Shown here: in pieces, positions 8,542 through 16,837 of the stretch
How positions within the stretch are numbered: position 1 is the first letter of the stretch
Layout of the letters: every line of letters begins with the position of its first letter
NCBI RefSeq assembly: GCF_003415675.1
Contig: NZ_QFZK01000021.1
Span: 1 to 53,253 of the forward strand
Length of the DNA: 53,253 nucleotides
Origin: Rhodoferax lacus
GTDB lineage: Bacteria; Pseudomonadota; Gammaproteobacteria; Burkholderiales; Burkholderiaceae_C
Direction: 5' to 3'
Program-made: the position numbers and the translations under genes
Notes under the pieces: generated by a model
Told to the model about the DNA's origin: nothing
The model's database searches: none
Seen by the model: the letters and a program-made list of their open reading frames with translations, nothing else

Positions 8542-11500
8542 GCACCAGTCCCAGGCAATACCACCATGAAGGCCACGACCTCAAAGTCGTTACTGCCTGC
8601 GAACTCGCCTTTCATGGCGTGCGTGCCTCCCGGCGAGAACAGGCTGGCCACGGCACGTTCTTCGTTCTTTCCCACGACGGATGCAACGGCAGACGCAAGC
8701 AACTTTTGCGCATGGCGCATGTCTTCGCCTTGGCGCGTGTCCTTGTCGAAGCGCGCGCACGCGCCATCGTCGGTCAGTTCACGGCCCAGTGCCAGGCGCT
8801 TGAGTCGGTCAAGGATGCGTTTGGCTTGGGTGTAGGGCAGCAACACTGCGCCGTCGTCGCCCACGTGCACCAGGTAGTGCGGCGCAAGGGGGTAGTCAGA
8901 GCCCTGGCCTTTCGCGGCCACGGCCCCTTCTGCCCGCAGGCAGAAAATGACACCGGATGCAATGTCGGCATCAATGCTGGTCGTGACGGCATACGCCCCC
9001 AGTGGCATGCCGTCCAGCTTGCCGGGGTGCTCTTTCAAGTATTGCGCCAGGTCGATGCGGAAGTCCGTGAGCGTCAAATCGGTGATGGAAACACCGTTAG
9101 ACAAGTCCTCCATGTCAATCACGGTGTCCTGCAACTTGAGCAACTGCTTGCGCCGGTACTCCAAATCGTTCATGGGGTTGCCGGACTGCTGCTCGATTAG
9201 GTTTTCTTCGCCAGTGGCTGAGACATCCAGCAGTACCATGCGCCCGCTGACGCGCTGCTCCAAACCAATGTATTCCTCCAGCTCCATATTGGGCCAGAAG
9301 TTGACCAGTTGGATGCTGCGATTGGGTGAACCGATTCGGTCGATACGGCCAAAGCGCTGAATGATCCGCACCGGGTTCCAGTGGATGTCATAGTTGACCA
9401 ACCAGTCACAGTCCTGCAAGTTCTGACCTTCAGAAATGCAGTCGGTGGCAATCAGCAAGTCCACTTCGCCCTCGTCGGCCATTTCTGCCGGGCGCTCTTT
9501 GGCGCGCGGTGCAAAGGCCGACAAGACGCTGCTCATGTTCTTGCGCAGCCCTGGCAGGGTCGTCTGAATTCCAGCGCTGCCCGTGACCAATGCGGCATCA
9601 ATGCCCAACGTGCCTTTGGCCCACTCTGCAAGGTTCTGGTAGAGGTACTGCGCAGTATCGGAGAAGGCAGTAAAGACAATCACCTTGCGGTTTCCCGCAT
9701 TGATGGGGTGGCGGCACTTCTGTTCAATCATGTCGCGCAGCAGGGCCAACTTGGCATCGCGCGAAGCATCCACCTGCCTGGCTGCGGCCAGCATAGTCGC
9801 CAGGCGGTTGCGGTCTTCAATCAGGTCCTGCTTCCACCGGATGAGGTCCACGTCACTGAGCAACACCTTGACCTTGCGCCCCACCAGTAGGGCCTCGAAT
9901 GCAGGGTCTTCAATGTCCACGTCGGCGATGTCAATTTCTTCGAAGCCTTCCGCATGGGCTTCAATGTGCGCCAGCGTGGCCTCCACGTCTTTAAGCTGCC
10001 GCTGAATGGTCAGCGAGAACGACGACACGGCGCTCTCCATGCGCTTGAGGATGTTGACACGCAAGAGGTGGATCAAACTTTCTTCACGATCAGCCTGCCG
10101 GAAGAAGCTTTCGCCGCCGCGAATTTGGGTGCTGTACTTGGCATCGTAGGCCGCTTGCTTTTGCGGCAACACATAGCGCAATGGCGCATAGCTGGCGAGG
10201 TTCAACCGCCGAATTTCCAGGTTGATTTCTTTGATGGCCCTGAACTGGCCTGCCAAGTCCACGTCGGCTTTGATGTTGATAGGGGGAAGTCGGTCAGGGA
10301 AGCGTCCGGTTTCACTGGTGCCGTAATACTTTTCCACGTGCCTGCGCGAGCGGGCAATGGTGAGGTGGTCCAGCAGGGTGAAGTAATCGAAGCCCAACAT
10401 TTCGACCAGCTTGGTCGGTGTCTTGTCGGCCTCGCCCATGTCCAACCAACGGTTGAACTGGGCCTGGGCTTTGCGCGTCGTTGCTTCAATGCTGGAAATG
10501 CCGTGCTCTAGCAGCGCGGTGTCGTCACCTTCGGTGACGAATGAAATCTGATTGCGCAAGTCGGCTAATCGGTTGTTAACCGGGGTGGCGGACAGCATCA
10601 GGACGCGGGTCTTGACGCCCTCCTTGATGATTTTGCGCATCAGCCGGTCGTATCGGCTTTCCTTGCCCTTGTGCGTGGCCTTGTTGCGGAAGTTGTGCGA
10701 CTCGTCGATCACGACCAAGTCATAGTTGCCCCAGTTGACGTGCGAGAGGTCAATGTCGCCCGAATTGCCACCGTCGCGGGAAAGGTCCGTGTGGTTCAGG
10801 ACATCGTAATTGAAGCGGTCAGCCGCCAGCACATTGCGCTTGTCATTGGCCTTGTAGAGCGTCCAGTTGTCTCGCAGGCGCTTCGGCGCGAGAACCAACA
10901 CGCGGTCGTTTCGCAGCTCGTGGTATTTGATGACGGCCAAGGCCTCGAATGTCTTACCCAGCCCAACGCTATCGGCAATGATGCACCCGCCAAAGCGGGC
11001 CAGCTTGTCAATAGCGCCCACAACACCGTCCCGCTGGAACTTGAACAATTTTTTCCAAACCACCGTGTTGCGGATACCCGTGGCCGACTTGACGATACGT
11101 TCTTCGTCCATCTCATCGCCACGATCCCCAAACATGTGATTGAGGATGAGGGTGTAGAGCGTGAACGGGTCGCGGTGTTCGCCCATGCCCTGCAGGGCCG
11201 CTATAAGGGCCTCACGGGCCTCTGGTCGGGCGCGTAAGGCTGCCCATTGGTTGTCGAGCCATTTGGCCAACTGCGCCGCTTCTGCGGGAGTTTCTGAGCC
11301 TTGAATGAGGCTCAAGGGGTTGCCGGGGGTAAGCCCAAGGCCATCGGTGCTAAAAGCGAATGACCCAAGCACCACTTGTTCAGCATCGCCTGCGGAATTC
11401 CGCATGACTGCCGCGCCCTGTGGCACTGGTCCGTGCGCCTGTCGTAGCTCCACCTTTGCGGCAATCCATTTGGCGCACTGGTTTGCCAGCCATCGGGACT

Positions 11501-11732
11501 GCAGGCGATTGCGGGCGGCTCGGTCGCCCGTCCCGCCAAGGAATTCCAGCCCATCGGTATCCGGGGGCAACAGGAGCTGCACACGTTCAAGCCCGGCCAG
11601 CGCAGCGCGCAGTTCAGCAAACGCGAATAGCGAGAACGTGGGTGTGACGCATCCAAGCTGGTGCCCAGCTTGAAGATGCGGGCGCATCAGGTCTATGACC
11701 CGATCCGCCCCACTGTTGAGGATGATTTTCAT
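8538..11732 (-). CDS. SNF2-family helicase with degenerate PLD-like N-terminus
   Basis: A 1064-residue protein. The N-terminal ~140 residues look like the phospholipase D-like module found on some defence helicases, but the HxK catalytic signature is missing; the matching strand reads GAAVMRN...VLGSFAFSTDGLG. The SNF2/SF2 motor follows: ADSVGLGKTF Walker A (residues 253-262), DESH (343-346), SATP (381-384), and a C-terminal helicase lobe ending with QRFGRIDRIGS. It probably moves along DNA for the linked type III system. It is the second gene of the operon, 19 bases after the HTH gene, and is coupled to DUF4391. Complete with no frameshift. Confidence 0.9.
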   Translation of the reverse strand: MKIILNSGADRVIDLMRPHLQAGHQLGCVTPTFSLFAFAELRAALAGLERVQLLLPPDTDGLEFLGGTGDRAARNRLQSRWLANQCAKWIAAKVELRQAHGPVPQGAAVMRNSAGDAEQVVLGSFAFSTDGLGLTPGNPLSLIQGSETPAEAAQLAKWLDNQWAALRARPEAREALIAALQGMGEHRDPFTLYTLILNHMFGDRGDEMDEERIVKSATGIRNTVVWKKLFKFQRDGVVGAIDKLARFGGCIIADSVGLGKTFEALAVIKYHELRNDRVLVLAPKRLRDNWTLYKANDKRNVLAADRFNYDVLNHTDLSRDGGNSGDIDLSHVNWGNYDLVVIDESHNFRNKATHKGKESRYDRLMRKIIKEGVKTRVLMLSATPVNNRLADLRNQISFVTEGDDTALLEHGISSIEATTRKAQAQFNRWLDMGEADKTPTKLVEMLGFDYFTLLDHLTIARSRRHVEKYYGTSETGRFPDRLPPINIKADVDLAGQFRAIKEINLEIRRLNLASYAPLRYVLPQKQAAYDAKYSTQIRGGESFFRQADREESLIHLLRVNILKRMESAVSSFSLTIQRQLKDVEATLAHIEAHAEGFEEIDIADVDIEDPAFEALLVGRKVKVLLSDVDLIRWKQDLIEDRNRLATMLAAARQVDASRDAKLALLRDMIEQKCRHPINAGNRKVIVFTAFSDTAQYLYQNLAEWAKGTLGIDAALVTGSAGIQTTLPGLRKNMSSVLSAFAPRAKERPAEMADEGEVDLLIATDCISEGQNLQDCDWLVNYDIHWNPVRIIQRFGRIDRIGSPNRSIQLVNFWPNMELEEYIGLEQRVSGRMVLLDVSATGEENLIEQQSGNPMNDLEYRRKQLLKLQDTVIDMEDLSNGVSITDLTLTDFRIDLAQYLKEHPGKLDGMPLGAYAVTTSIDADIASGVIFCLRAEGAVAAKGQGSDYPLAPHYLVHVGDDGAVLLPYTQAKRILDRLKRLALGRELTDDGACARFDKDTRQGEDMRHAQKLLASAVASVVGKNEERAVASLFSPGGTHAMKGEFAGSNDFEVVAFMVVLPGTGA

Positions 11733-11751
11733 ATTGTCCCGGCTCCCTGCC

Positions 11752-11946
11752 TTAGCCGCCTGTGTTGGCGGTCGATTGCGCTGCTATCCATCCGTCAATA
11801 TCCGACCGCTTGAACCGCCATGTCGCCCCGACTTTGAAGCCTGGCAACTTCCGGTCTACCGCCAGGCGGTAAACGGTGCGTTGATTGACCCGCAGGTACT
11901 CCGCAACCTCTTTGACAGTCATTACAGAGTCTGCTGCAGTGTTCAT
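11752..11946 (-). CDS. Excisionase-family helix-turn-helix protein, likely operon regulator
   Basis: A 64-residue DNA-binding protein whose core MTVKEVAEYLRVNQRTVYRL followed by WRFKRSDIDGWI is the MerR-like winged helix of the excisionase/BldC family (HTH_17). The start at 11946 (MNTAADSV) was chosen because upstream in-frame sequence lacks homology and is Pro/Arg-rich. It is the first gene of the defence operon, 19 bases before the helicase. Regulation of the operon is the natural inference. An excisionase role is less likely, because it lies more than 5 kb from the recombinase and is joined to the helicase, but cannot be excluded. Confidence 0.85.
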   Translation of the reverse strand: MNTAADSVMTVKEVAEYLRVNQRTVYRLAVDRKLPGFKVGATWRFKRSDIDGWIAAQSTANTGG

Positions 11947-12261
11947 AGGGTGGATAGGCTTTCTTATTGTGTCGTTTGAGTGTAAGCCAGTGCAATGCAG
12001 TCTAGGACGAGGCATGCGGAAGTTGGCTGCTATTGCCGCAGGCAATGGGGAACCGCTGCGGAATGACAGCGGGGCAAGTGCGTCCCAGCACGTAGCCCCT
12101 GGGCGCAGCGCGTCGCCCACGACGCCCAGCCCAGGTTGGGGGAGCCAGGCCCGAGCCGCGTTCCCAGCGGCGACCGCACCCCAGTGCGGACGGGTAGGCC
12201 TACAACGCGCTTGCCGCGTTTTGGCCGAAGCCTGGGGGCGATAGCCCCGCCCCCCGGACCG

Positions 12262-12366
12262 GAGGCCGGGGCAAGGGGGAGAGAGTCGCAGACCGTGGCG
12301 TCCAGCCGCGCGTTTTCGGGGGCATGTGCTGCCGCCGAAAACGGATTTCCCCCTTGCCCCGGCCTC
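12262..12366. repeat. Large nested inverted repeat
   Basis: An outer perfect 19-bp inverted repeat (12262-12280 with 12348-12366) encloses a second perfect 9-bp repeat (12311-12319 with 12335-12343). The inner repeat's loop can pair again through GGCA/TGCC. The whole could form a long cruciform in DNA or a folded RNA. No T-run follows, so it is not an obvious terminator. The position, in a gap between divergent genes of a mobile element, suggests a replication, transfer or regulatory site, but that is inference. Confidence 0.65.
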
Positions 12367-12511
12367 GAAGAGGACAAGTGGGGCGCGGTATTGAGCCGTG
12401 ACCTGCCCCTAGGCAGGTAGCCACCGGCCCGACGTCCAGGAGGGGAAAGGTGGTGGTAGGCGGTCTTCTACTTGTGTCTGCTTGGCAGTCACAAAGTCTT
12501 TCGCTGTGTTG

Positions 12512-12534
12512 TCGGTATGGCGTAGCTATACCGA
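12512..12534. promoter_or_regulatory. Candidate operator palindrome
   Basis: TCGGTAT and ATACCGA form a perfect 7-bp inverted repeat with a 9-base spacer, ending 45 bases before the start codon of the winged-helix gene at 12580. Its size and place fit a dimeric repressor site, perhaps for autoregulation. No binding data can be inferred from sequence alone. Confidence 0.35.
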
Positions 12535-12579
12535 AGTGGGACACAAGAGTGTGTGCCATCAACAACACAGGAGATAGCC

Positions 12580-13431
12580 ATGTCGAACGACATTTTCCCG
12601 GGATTCCCAACGGCTGCGCAGGCACCGTCAATTGAGATTGAGCAGGCGCAACAGCCGCTCGACAAACGCATTGTGGGCGAGCAGCAGCGGATCGGCGTCT
12701 GCCGATACCTCCATCGCTTCGGATGGCTCACGTCACGTATGGTAGCGGCATTGGTTTTCGACCATGCCGCGCAGGCTTGGCCGCTAGCGCGTCGCTGCTT
12801 GAAGTCAATGCTCGAAGATGGGCTTGTTATCAAGCGAGCCCTTCCCCAAGGTGGGACCGAAGTCTATCTTTTGTCAGCTAAGGGGGCAAGGTTTTTGAAT
12901 GAGTTTGAAGGGCTTGACGCAAGTAGCGGGCAAGGGCTGGCACTAGGCAACCCCGTGCACCGGGCGTGCAGTAACTGGTACCTCATCAAAGCCATTCTCG
13001 CCGGATGGGACGTTATTACAGAACACGAAATTTCCACTGACCGGTGCCCCGTGCGCGTACTTGATGGCAAACAAGTGGACGGCATCATGTTGGGCGAGGG
13101 CGAGGCTATCGTCTTGGAATGCGAGAACGCATGGAAAGCCACCAAAGCGCGCAACAGCATCGTTTCGTTTTGCTCCAGGCACCTTGACCAAGAAAGGCTG
13201 ACCATGATTACGCCCGACTACCCGATTCGTCAGCTGACTCTTGTGTGCACCAACCAAGACGCGCTAAGGCACATGGTAGCCAGCTACCATCAAGCCTTCC
13301 GAGAGCTGCGGATTACTGAAGGGCAGTTGCAAATGGTAAACGTGTCGCTACTTCCCATCTCGCGCAGCTTAGTACCAGGCGAACAATTGGACACTAACCT
13401 GTGGTTCGATGAAATGCTGCCATTGCTGTAG
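12580..13431 (+). CDS. Winged-helix protein with possible nuclease-like domain, mobile-element type
   Basis: A 283-residue protein. Residues about 35-105 look like a winged helix of the replication-relaxation/MobC type (RIGVCRYLHRFGWLTSRMVA ... CLKSMLEDGLV). Residues about 150-195 carry QVDGIMLGEGEAIVLECE, which has the D-x(n)-E-x-E spacing of a restriction-endonuclease-like fold. The start ATG at 12580 has GGAG 8 bases upstream and is preferred to 12553. It is the only plus-strand gene in the middle of the island, and is followed by a strong hairpin. I do not recognise a named family with certainty; a role in element maintenance or DNA processing is inference. Confidence 0.65.
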   Translation: MSNDIFPGFPTAAQAPSIEIEQAQQPLDKRIVGEQQRIGVCRYLHRFGWLTSRMVAALVFDHAAQAWPLARRCLKSMLEDGLVIKRALPQGGTEVYLLSAKGARFLNEFEGLDASSGQGLALGNPVHRACSNWYLIKAILAGWDVITEHEISTDRCPVRVLDGKQVDGIMLGEGEAIVLECENAWKATKARNSIVSFCSRHLDQERLTMITPDYPIRQLTLVCTNQDALRHMVASYHQAFRELRITEGQLQMVNVSLLPISRSLVPGEQLDTNLWFDEMLPLL

Positions 13432-13445
13432 AACTCAGGCAAGGA

Positions 13446-13479
13446 AAAGGGGTGGATGACGAAAGTCATCCACCCCTTT
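13446..13479 (+). terminator. Strong hairpin terminator
   Basis: A perfect 15-bp stem with a GAAA tetraloop begins 15 bases after the stop codon of the 283-aa gene. The T-tract on the plus strand is short (TTT, inside the stem end). On the minus strand the stem ends in TTTT, so it may also act on transcripts reaching it from the right. Confidence 0.75.
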
Positions 13480-13627
13480 CTGCTGCAAGAAATGTCGGCG
13501 CATGTGCCAAACAATGATGGCATCCATTCTCATGCCGCTGTCTTGCAGGCTGCCACAGCCCACAAAACTGCCTCGGGCAGTTTGATGCGTACCGCGCGCG
13601 TGTTCTGAAGATCAAACGACCGGCGCG

Positions 13628-13668
13628 ACTTCGCTACGGTCATAGACATGGCTCTGCGGTAGCGAAGT
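13628..13668. repeat. Inverted repeat near the 3' end of the polymerase operon
   Basis: ACTTCGCTAC (13628-13637) is repeated inverted at 13659-13668 with a 21-base loop, and is followed by TTT on the plus strand. It lies 20 bases downstream of the minus-strand winged-helix gene. It may stabilise or end the operon transcript. The remaining sequence in 13480-13688 shows no gene that I can support. Confidence 0.4.
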
Positions 13669-13688
13669 TTTAGCTCTCCATCAAGGTT

Positions 13689-14060
13689 TTACGCAGGGAC
13701 TCCCGTCACCTCTCCCACCAGTAACAGCGTCACTGTCGGCGCACGCCCTGGCTGCTGCGCAACGGAAATCAAGCCTGCGGTTTTGAGTCGTTGCAGCCCT
13801 TCGTACTTAGCGTCTCGCGCGACACCCATAGCGGCGAGGTCGGCATTGGCGAGCTTAACGGTCATTGACCCAGCAAGCCCTGCACGGAACCACAACGCAA
13901 CCCCAAGGTGCAGCGCTTTGCCTGGCAACTTGCCCGCATGCTGTAGCCAGTCCATCGGGACCGGGCCTTTCAGAAATGTGCCTTGGATACGTCGTGGCGG
14001 GCTTGCAGGTTGTGGGTGGCCTGTCCGAGCGGTGGCAATTTCATAGCTGCGAAGATTCAT
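13689..14060 (-). CDS. Small winged-helix protein coupled to DNA polymerase
   Basis: A 123-residue protein. The second half reads as a winged helix: LANADLAAMGVARDAKYEGL, then a recognition-helix-like LKTAGLISVAQ and a wing with PGRAPTVTLL. The first half (GPVPMDWLQHAGKLPGKALH) is a pattern I associate with a conserved but unnamed family on integrative elements. Its ATG overlaps the stop codon of the polymerase gene by four bases (ATGA), indicating translational coupling. It may regulate the operon or act in replication of the element. There is no enzymatic motif. Confidence 0.75.
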   Translation of the reverse strand: MNLRSYEIATARTGHPQPASPPRRIQGTFLKGPVPMDWLQHAGKLPGKALHLGVALWFRAGLAGSMTVKLANADLAAMGVARDAKYEGLQRLKTAGLISVAQQPGRAPTVTLLLVGEVTGVPA

Positions 14061-15796
14061 AGCGCGGCCTCCGCACCGATTTCGTCAAGCAGCTCGTTCA
14101 CTACACCCCACATGACATCGCCGCGTGGGTCGTTAAAGCGGTCGGGCGCATCTATTCGCTTAACGTCTGAGCGCAGTTCGAACCCGGCCAACACCGCCAT
14201 ACTGGCCTCTCGCATAGTCTCCTGCATCGTCAGGACCTGCTCGTCCAGCCGGTCGAGCGGGGCTTCGATGAGCACCGCGTCGTGCACGGGCGCAATCACG
14301 GAGATTCCGCGCTCCGTCGCCAGCGTGCAGGCCAGTCGCAACATTTCGGAGCCATTGCTTTGCATGGGCCAATTCCTGACCGAGCGGTCGTTCACTGTGC
14401 CGGACAAGCTGAGCTGCCAGCCGAATACCGTCCACAATTTTCGATACGCCATTGCATAGTCCGAAACACCATCCGACCATTGCCAGAACCTGGCATAGGT
14501 GCGACGGTGCAAGCTGAGGAGTTCCCTCGCGTAAGGCGTCGTTCGCTGGATACGCCGCGCCAGTGAGTCTTCACCCATCCCGTACTGGACGGCCAGAACG
14601 CACGCCTTAAATTGCTCCCGGACTGCGGCGTGGGTGTGTTTCGTGGCGTCGCTAGGCGCGGCACCCGCTTGCACAGCGAATGCCAGATAAGGGTCGCCTG
14701 AGCTGTACGCTTCTTTCATTGCCGCGTCGCCAGAAAGTGCGGCAGCAATGCCAAATTCCTGCTGGCTCCAATCCACATATGCCAGGCCGTACCCTTCCTT
14801 GGGTTTGATAAGCCCTCGCAGCCAAGCGGAAAGGCCAAAAACGAATTTTGAATTCGACGGTTGATTGCGTCCAGTAGTGGATCGCAAAATGGACAGCATT
14901 GCCCGATTGCGCCCATCTGCGCCAACGGCCAAGTCGTTCAGGCGCATCTGCCCCAGTGCGCTACGCAGCTCTTTTAACGGGCGCAGACGCGGGTGGGTCT
15001 TGCACTGCTCTGAAAATGTGTCATCGTCCAGGCATGGGCGGCCGGTGGGCGTGGTTGGCCAATCAATGCCGTGACTTGCGACATAGTCCACGAACTTTGC
15101 GGCTTTGAAAGTCCGGCCATCGTAGACGCCGTAATCCGCATCGATGCGCGAGATGAGCTTGTCACGAATGGCACCCCAATGCTGGCGCAGACTGCCCAAC
15201 ATGGTCATGTCAATTGGGATGCCCGCATGCTCCATGCACGCGACGGCGCGGGTGTACCGACCGCGCAGCAATGCGTGTTCAAGTTTCTGGTGTTCGTTGA
15301 ATACCGGCGCCATGACGGCATACAGCTTTGCGGTCGCGTCTACGTCGGTTTGACAGTAGTCGAGAATGTCCACCCGTTGCTGGGGTGTGTACTCTCCGCC
15401 CGCAATGATGAGCTGACGCATCGCTTCTTTTTCCATGGACTCAATTCCGTCAAGCCGGAAGTATGCGAGCGCACCGAGCAAGCCAACGCCATGCGGCAGA
15501 ACTTTTCCATTTGTGAGCGTGCGGAATTCTGCGTACAGGTCCAAGACGTTTTCGGGCATTGGCCAGCCCAGGGCCAGGTGGCAGTTCATTTCTGCGGGGG
15601 CGTAGTACGCCACTAGCAGGGAGTCGTGGCCAATGCCGTAGGGCGGCAGTGCGCCGAACTGGTCAGCCCACAGACGGACAGGCGGACCACCGCCCAAAAG
15701 CTCTTGGGCAACCAAACAAACCGGGACAGGTCTTTCGCCGGGATCGGCGCGGAACTCGAAGTCCACGGCCCACACTTCCGAAAAGGTGCGGGCCAC
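14057..15796 (-). CDS. Family A DNA polymerase, mobile-element type
   Basis: A 579-residue polymerase I-like enzyme without the 5' nuclease domain. The N-terminal 3'-5' exonuclease domain shows Asp12/Glu14 (AVDFEF) and the YCQTDVDAT motif. The usual Exo II Asp is not obvious: the matching segment reads YYAPAEMNCHLALGW. The polymerase domain has motif A (YVDWSQQEFGIAAALSGD), an O-helix region (KACVLAVQYGMGEDSLA) and motif C (VHDAVLIEAP). It starts with GTG at 15796, two bases after the stop of the 214-aa gene, and overlaps the next gene. It probably copies or repairs the mobile element. Confidence 0.9.
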   Translation of the reverse strand: MARTFSEVWAVDFEFRADPGERPVPVCLVAQELLGGGPPVRLWADQFGALPPYGIGHDSLLVAYYAPAEMNCHLALGWPMPENVLDLYAEFRTLTNGKVLPHGVGLLGALAYFRLDGIESMEKEAMRQLIIAGGEYTPQQRVDILDYCQTDVDATAKLYAVMAPVFNEHQKLEHALLRGRYTRAVACMEHAGIPIDMTMLGSLRQHWGAIRDKLISRIDADYGVYDGRTFKAAKFVDYVASHGIDWPTTPTGRPCLDDDTFSEQCKTHPRLRPLKELRSALGQMRLNDLAVGADGRNRAMLSILRSTTGRNQPSNSKFVFGLSAWLRGLIKPKEGYGLAYVDWSQQEFGIAAALSGDAAMKEAYSSGDPYLAFAVQAGAAPSDATKHTHAAVREQFKACVLAVQYGMGEDSLARRIQRTTPYARELLSLHRRTYARFWQWSDGVSDYAMAYRKLWTVFGWQLSLSGTVNDRSVRNWPMQSNGSEMLRLACTLATERGISVIAPVHDAVLIEAPLDRLDEQVLTMQETMREASMAVLAGFELRSDVKRIDAPDRFNDPRGDVMWGVVNELLDEIGAEAAL

Positions 15797-15798
15797 GA

Positions 15799-16443
15799 TT
15801 ACGCCTCTCCGTTCAACTTGCGCATGAAGGGATGGTCCATGGAGTCAATGAGCCGACCGTCGGCAAAAGCCATGTTCAGCAGCTCTTCAAAGGACTTCTC
15901 GGGCCACTTGGGTTTGCCCTTGTCCACCACAGCCGTTTTAGTGACGTAGTGGCCTGCAGTCTTGACCGCCACAATGCGCACCCACTCCTTTTGCGCAATC
16001 GCTGCGGCGGCATGGCCAGACTGCCACCACGCGTTGGTGCTGCCATCGGAGCCAGGCAGTCCAACCGGAAGGAGAAAGACATTGCCTGCGTCATCCATCG
16101 CGGTGTAGAGCATTGTCGCTTTGGCCTCATCCGCCACGGCATACAAAATTTTGGGATGTACTGCATACATCACTCCCATCTCGTCGACGAGGGTGGCCAA
16201 TGCCATCCGAAAATTTGGGGAATCGTGAACTCTGACGTAGGTTGTCTTGGTCGGTTTTTTGACCGCCACGGTGTGAACGCGGGTTTCCAACCCAATTGCC
16301 GTGTCGAAGTCTTGGGTCAAGGCAAGCTCGGACATCGAGAAGCCGCCAGCGGCGGGCTTTTGCGCAGGCGCTGCTGTTGGCAAGCGCAGGGACTCCGCTG
16401 CGGCTGGCGCGGTGTTGATGGTTGTAGTTTTGGAAAGTGACAT
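15799..16443 (-). CDS. Conserved protein of the polymerase operon, unknown function
   Basis: A 214-residue soluble protein. The first ~35 residues are low-complexity (Ser, Thr, Ala, Pro); the rest looks globular, with many beta-strand-like stretches (TYVRVHDSPNFRMALATLVD, KEWVRIVAVKTAGHYVTK). The start at 16443 (MSLSKTTT) has CAGGAG 7 bases upstream; longer in-frame versions lack homology-like composition. It is the first gene of a three-gene operon with the polymerase (2-base gap), so a role as polymerase accessory or single-strand DNA binder is possible. I do not recognise the family. Confidence 0.75.
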   Translation of the reverse strand: MSLSKTTTINTAPAAAESLRLPTAAPAQKPAAGGFSMSELALTQDFDTAIGLETRVHTVAVKKPTKTTYVRVHDSPNFRMALATLVDEMGVMYAVHPKILYAVADEAKATMLYTAMDDAGNVFLLPVGLPGSDGSTNAWWQSGHAAAAIAQKEWVRIVAVKTAGHYVTKTAVVDKGKPKWPEKSFEELLNMAFADGRLIDSMDHPFMRKLNGEA

Positions 16444-16837
16444 GGATAGCTCCTGTGAGTTAAGACATACGCCGGGTGGCGCGCGATGTCCGCGCTTTCC
16501 GTCACTTGGTGTGGTGTTGGACGGCAGCTGCTGACTCACAGTCAAGTGACCAGTTTTAGCCTTTTGCGGCTGATCTACACAAATTGACACGCTGTCCCCA
16601 GCCTTATCCCCCGGTCGTTCCAAACCTATTTAGGGGGTATTCAATTGCGTTGTAAAAAAGCGTCGGGAGAATTGGTTCTCCAGCGGTTTTCACGCTGAAA
16701 AACTTGTTCCAAATCGGAATTTATTTATTTTCGCCAAAGGACGAGTTCTTTAATTGCGCGTTTGATCGAGGGTCTTGAAAATACAAATATCAGTTGGCCG
16801 ACCGATAAATTTTTACCAACCAAAATTTGCTTTTCAC
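16444..16837. other. Divergent intergenic region with hairpins
   Basis: This gap separates the polymerase operon from an AT-rich plus-strand gene and should hold promoters for both. GGAGAA/TTCTCC pairs across a 4-base loop at 16666-16681. Directly after it, CAGCG/CGCTG pairs at 16681-16697. The right half (16620-16837) is markedly richer in A and T than the rest of the island. A TTG at 16775 is in frame with the next gene and could be an alternative start. Confidence 0.4.

Larger units (their letters stand above)
11947..12579. other. GC-rich divergent intergenic region
   Basis: More than 600 bases without a credible gene, lying between the divergent HTH/defence operon and the 283-aa gene. 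It contains a short hairpin (12235-12239 with 12244-12248), the large nested inverted repeats described separately, and a candidate operator at 12512-12534. Promoters in both directions must be here; I see no strong sigma-70 pair. Confidence 0.45.

Noticed and set aside
11752..11946. Excisionase for the serine recombinase
   Set aside because: The helix-turn-helix type is shared with excisionases, but the gene is joined to the defence operon and is more than 5 kb from the recombinase, so regulator is the better call.
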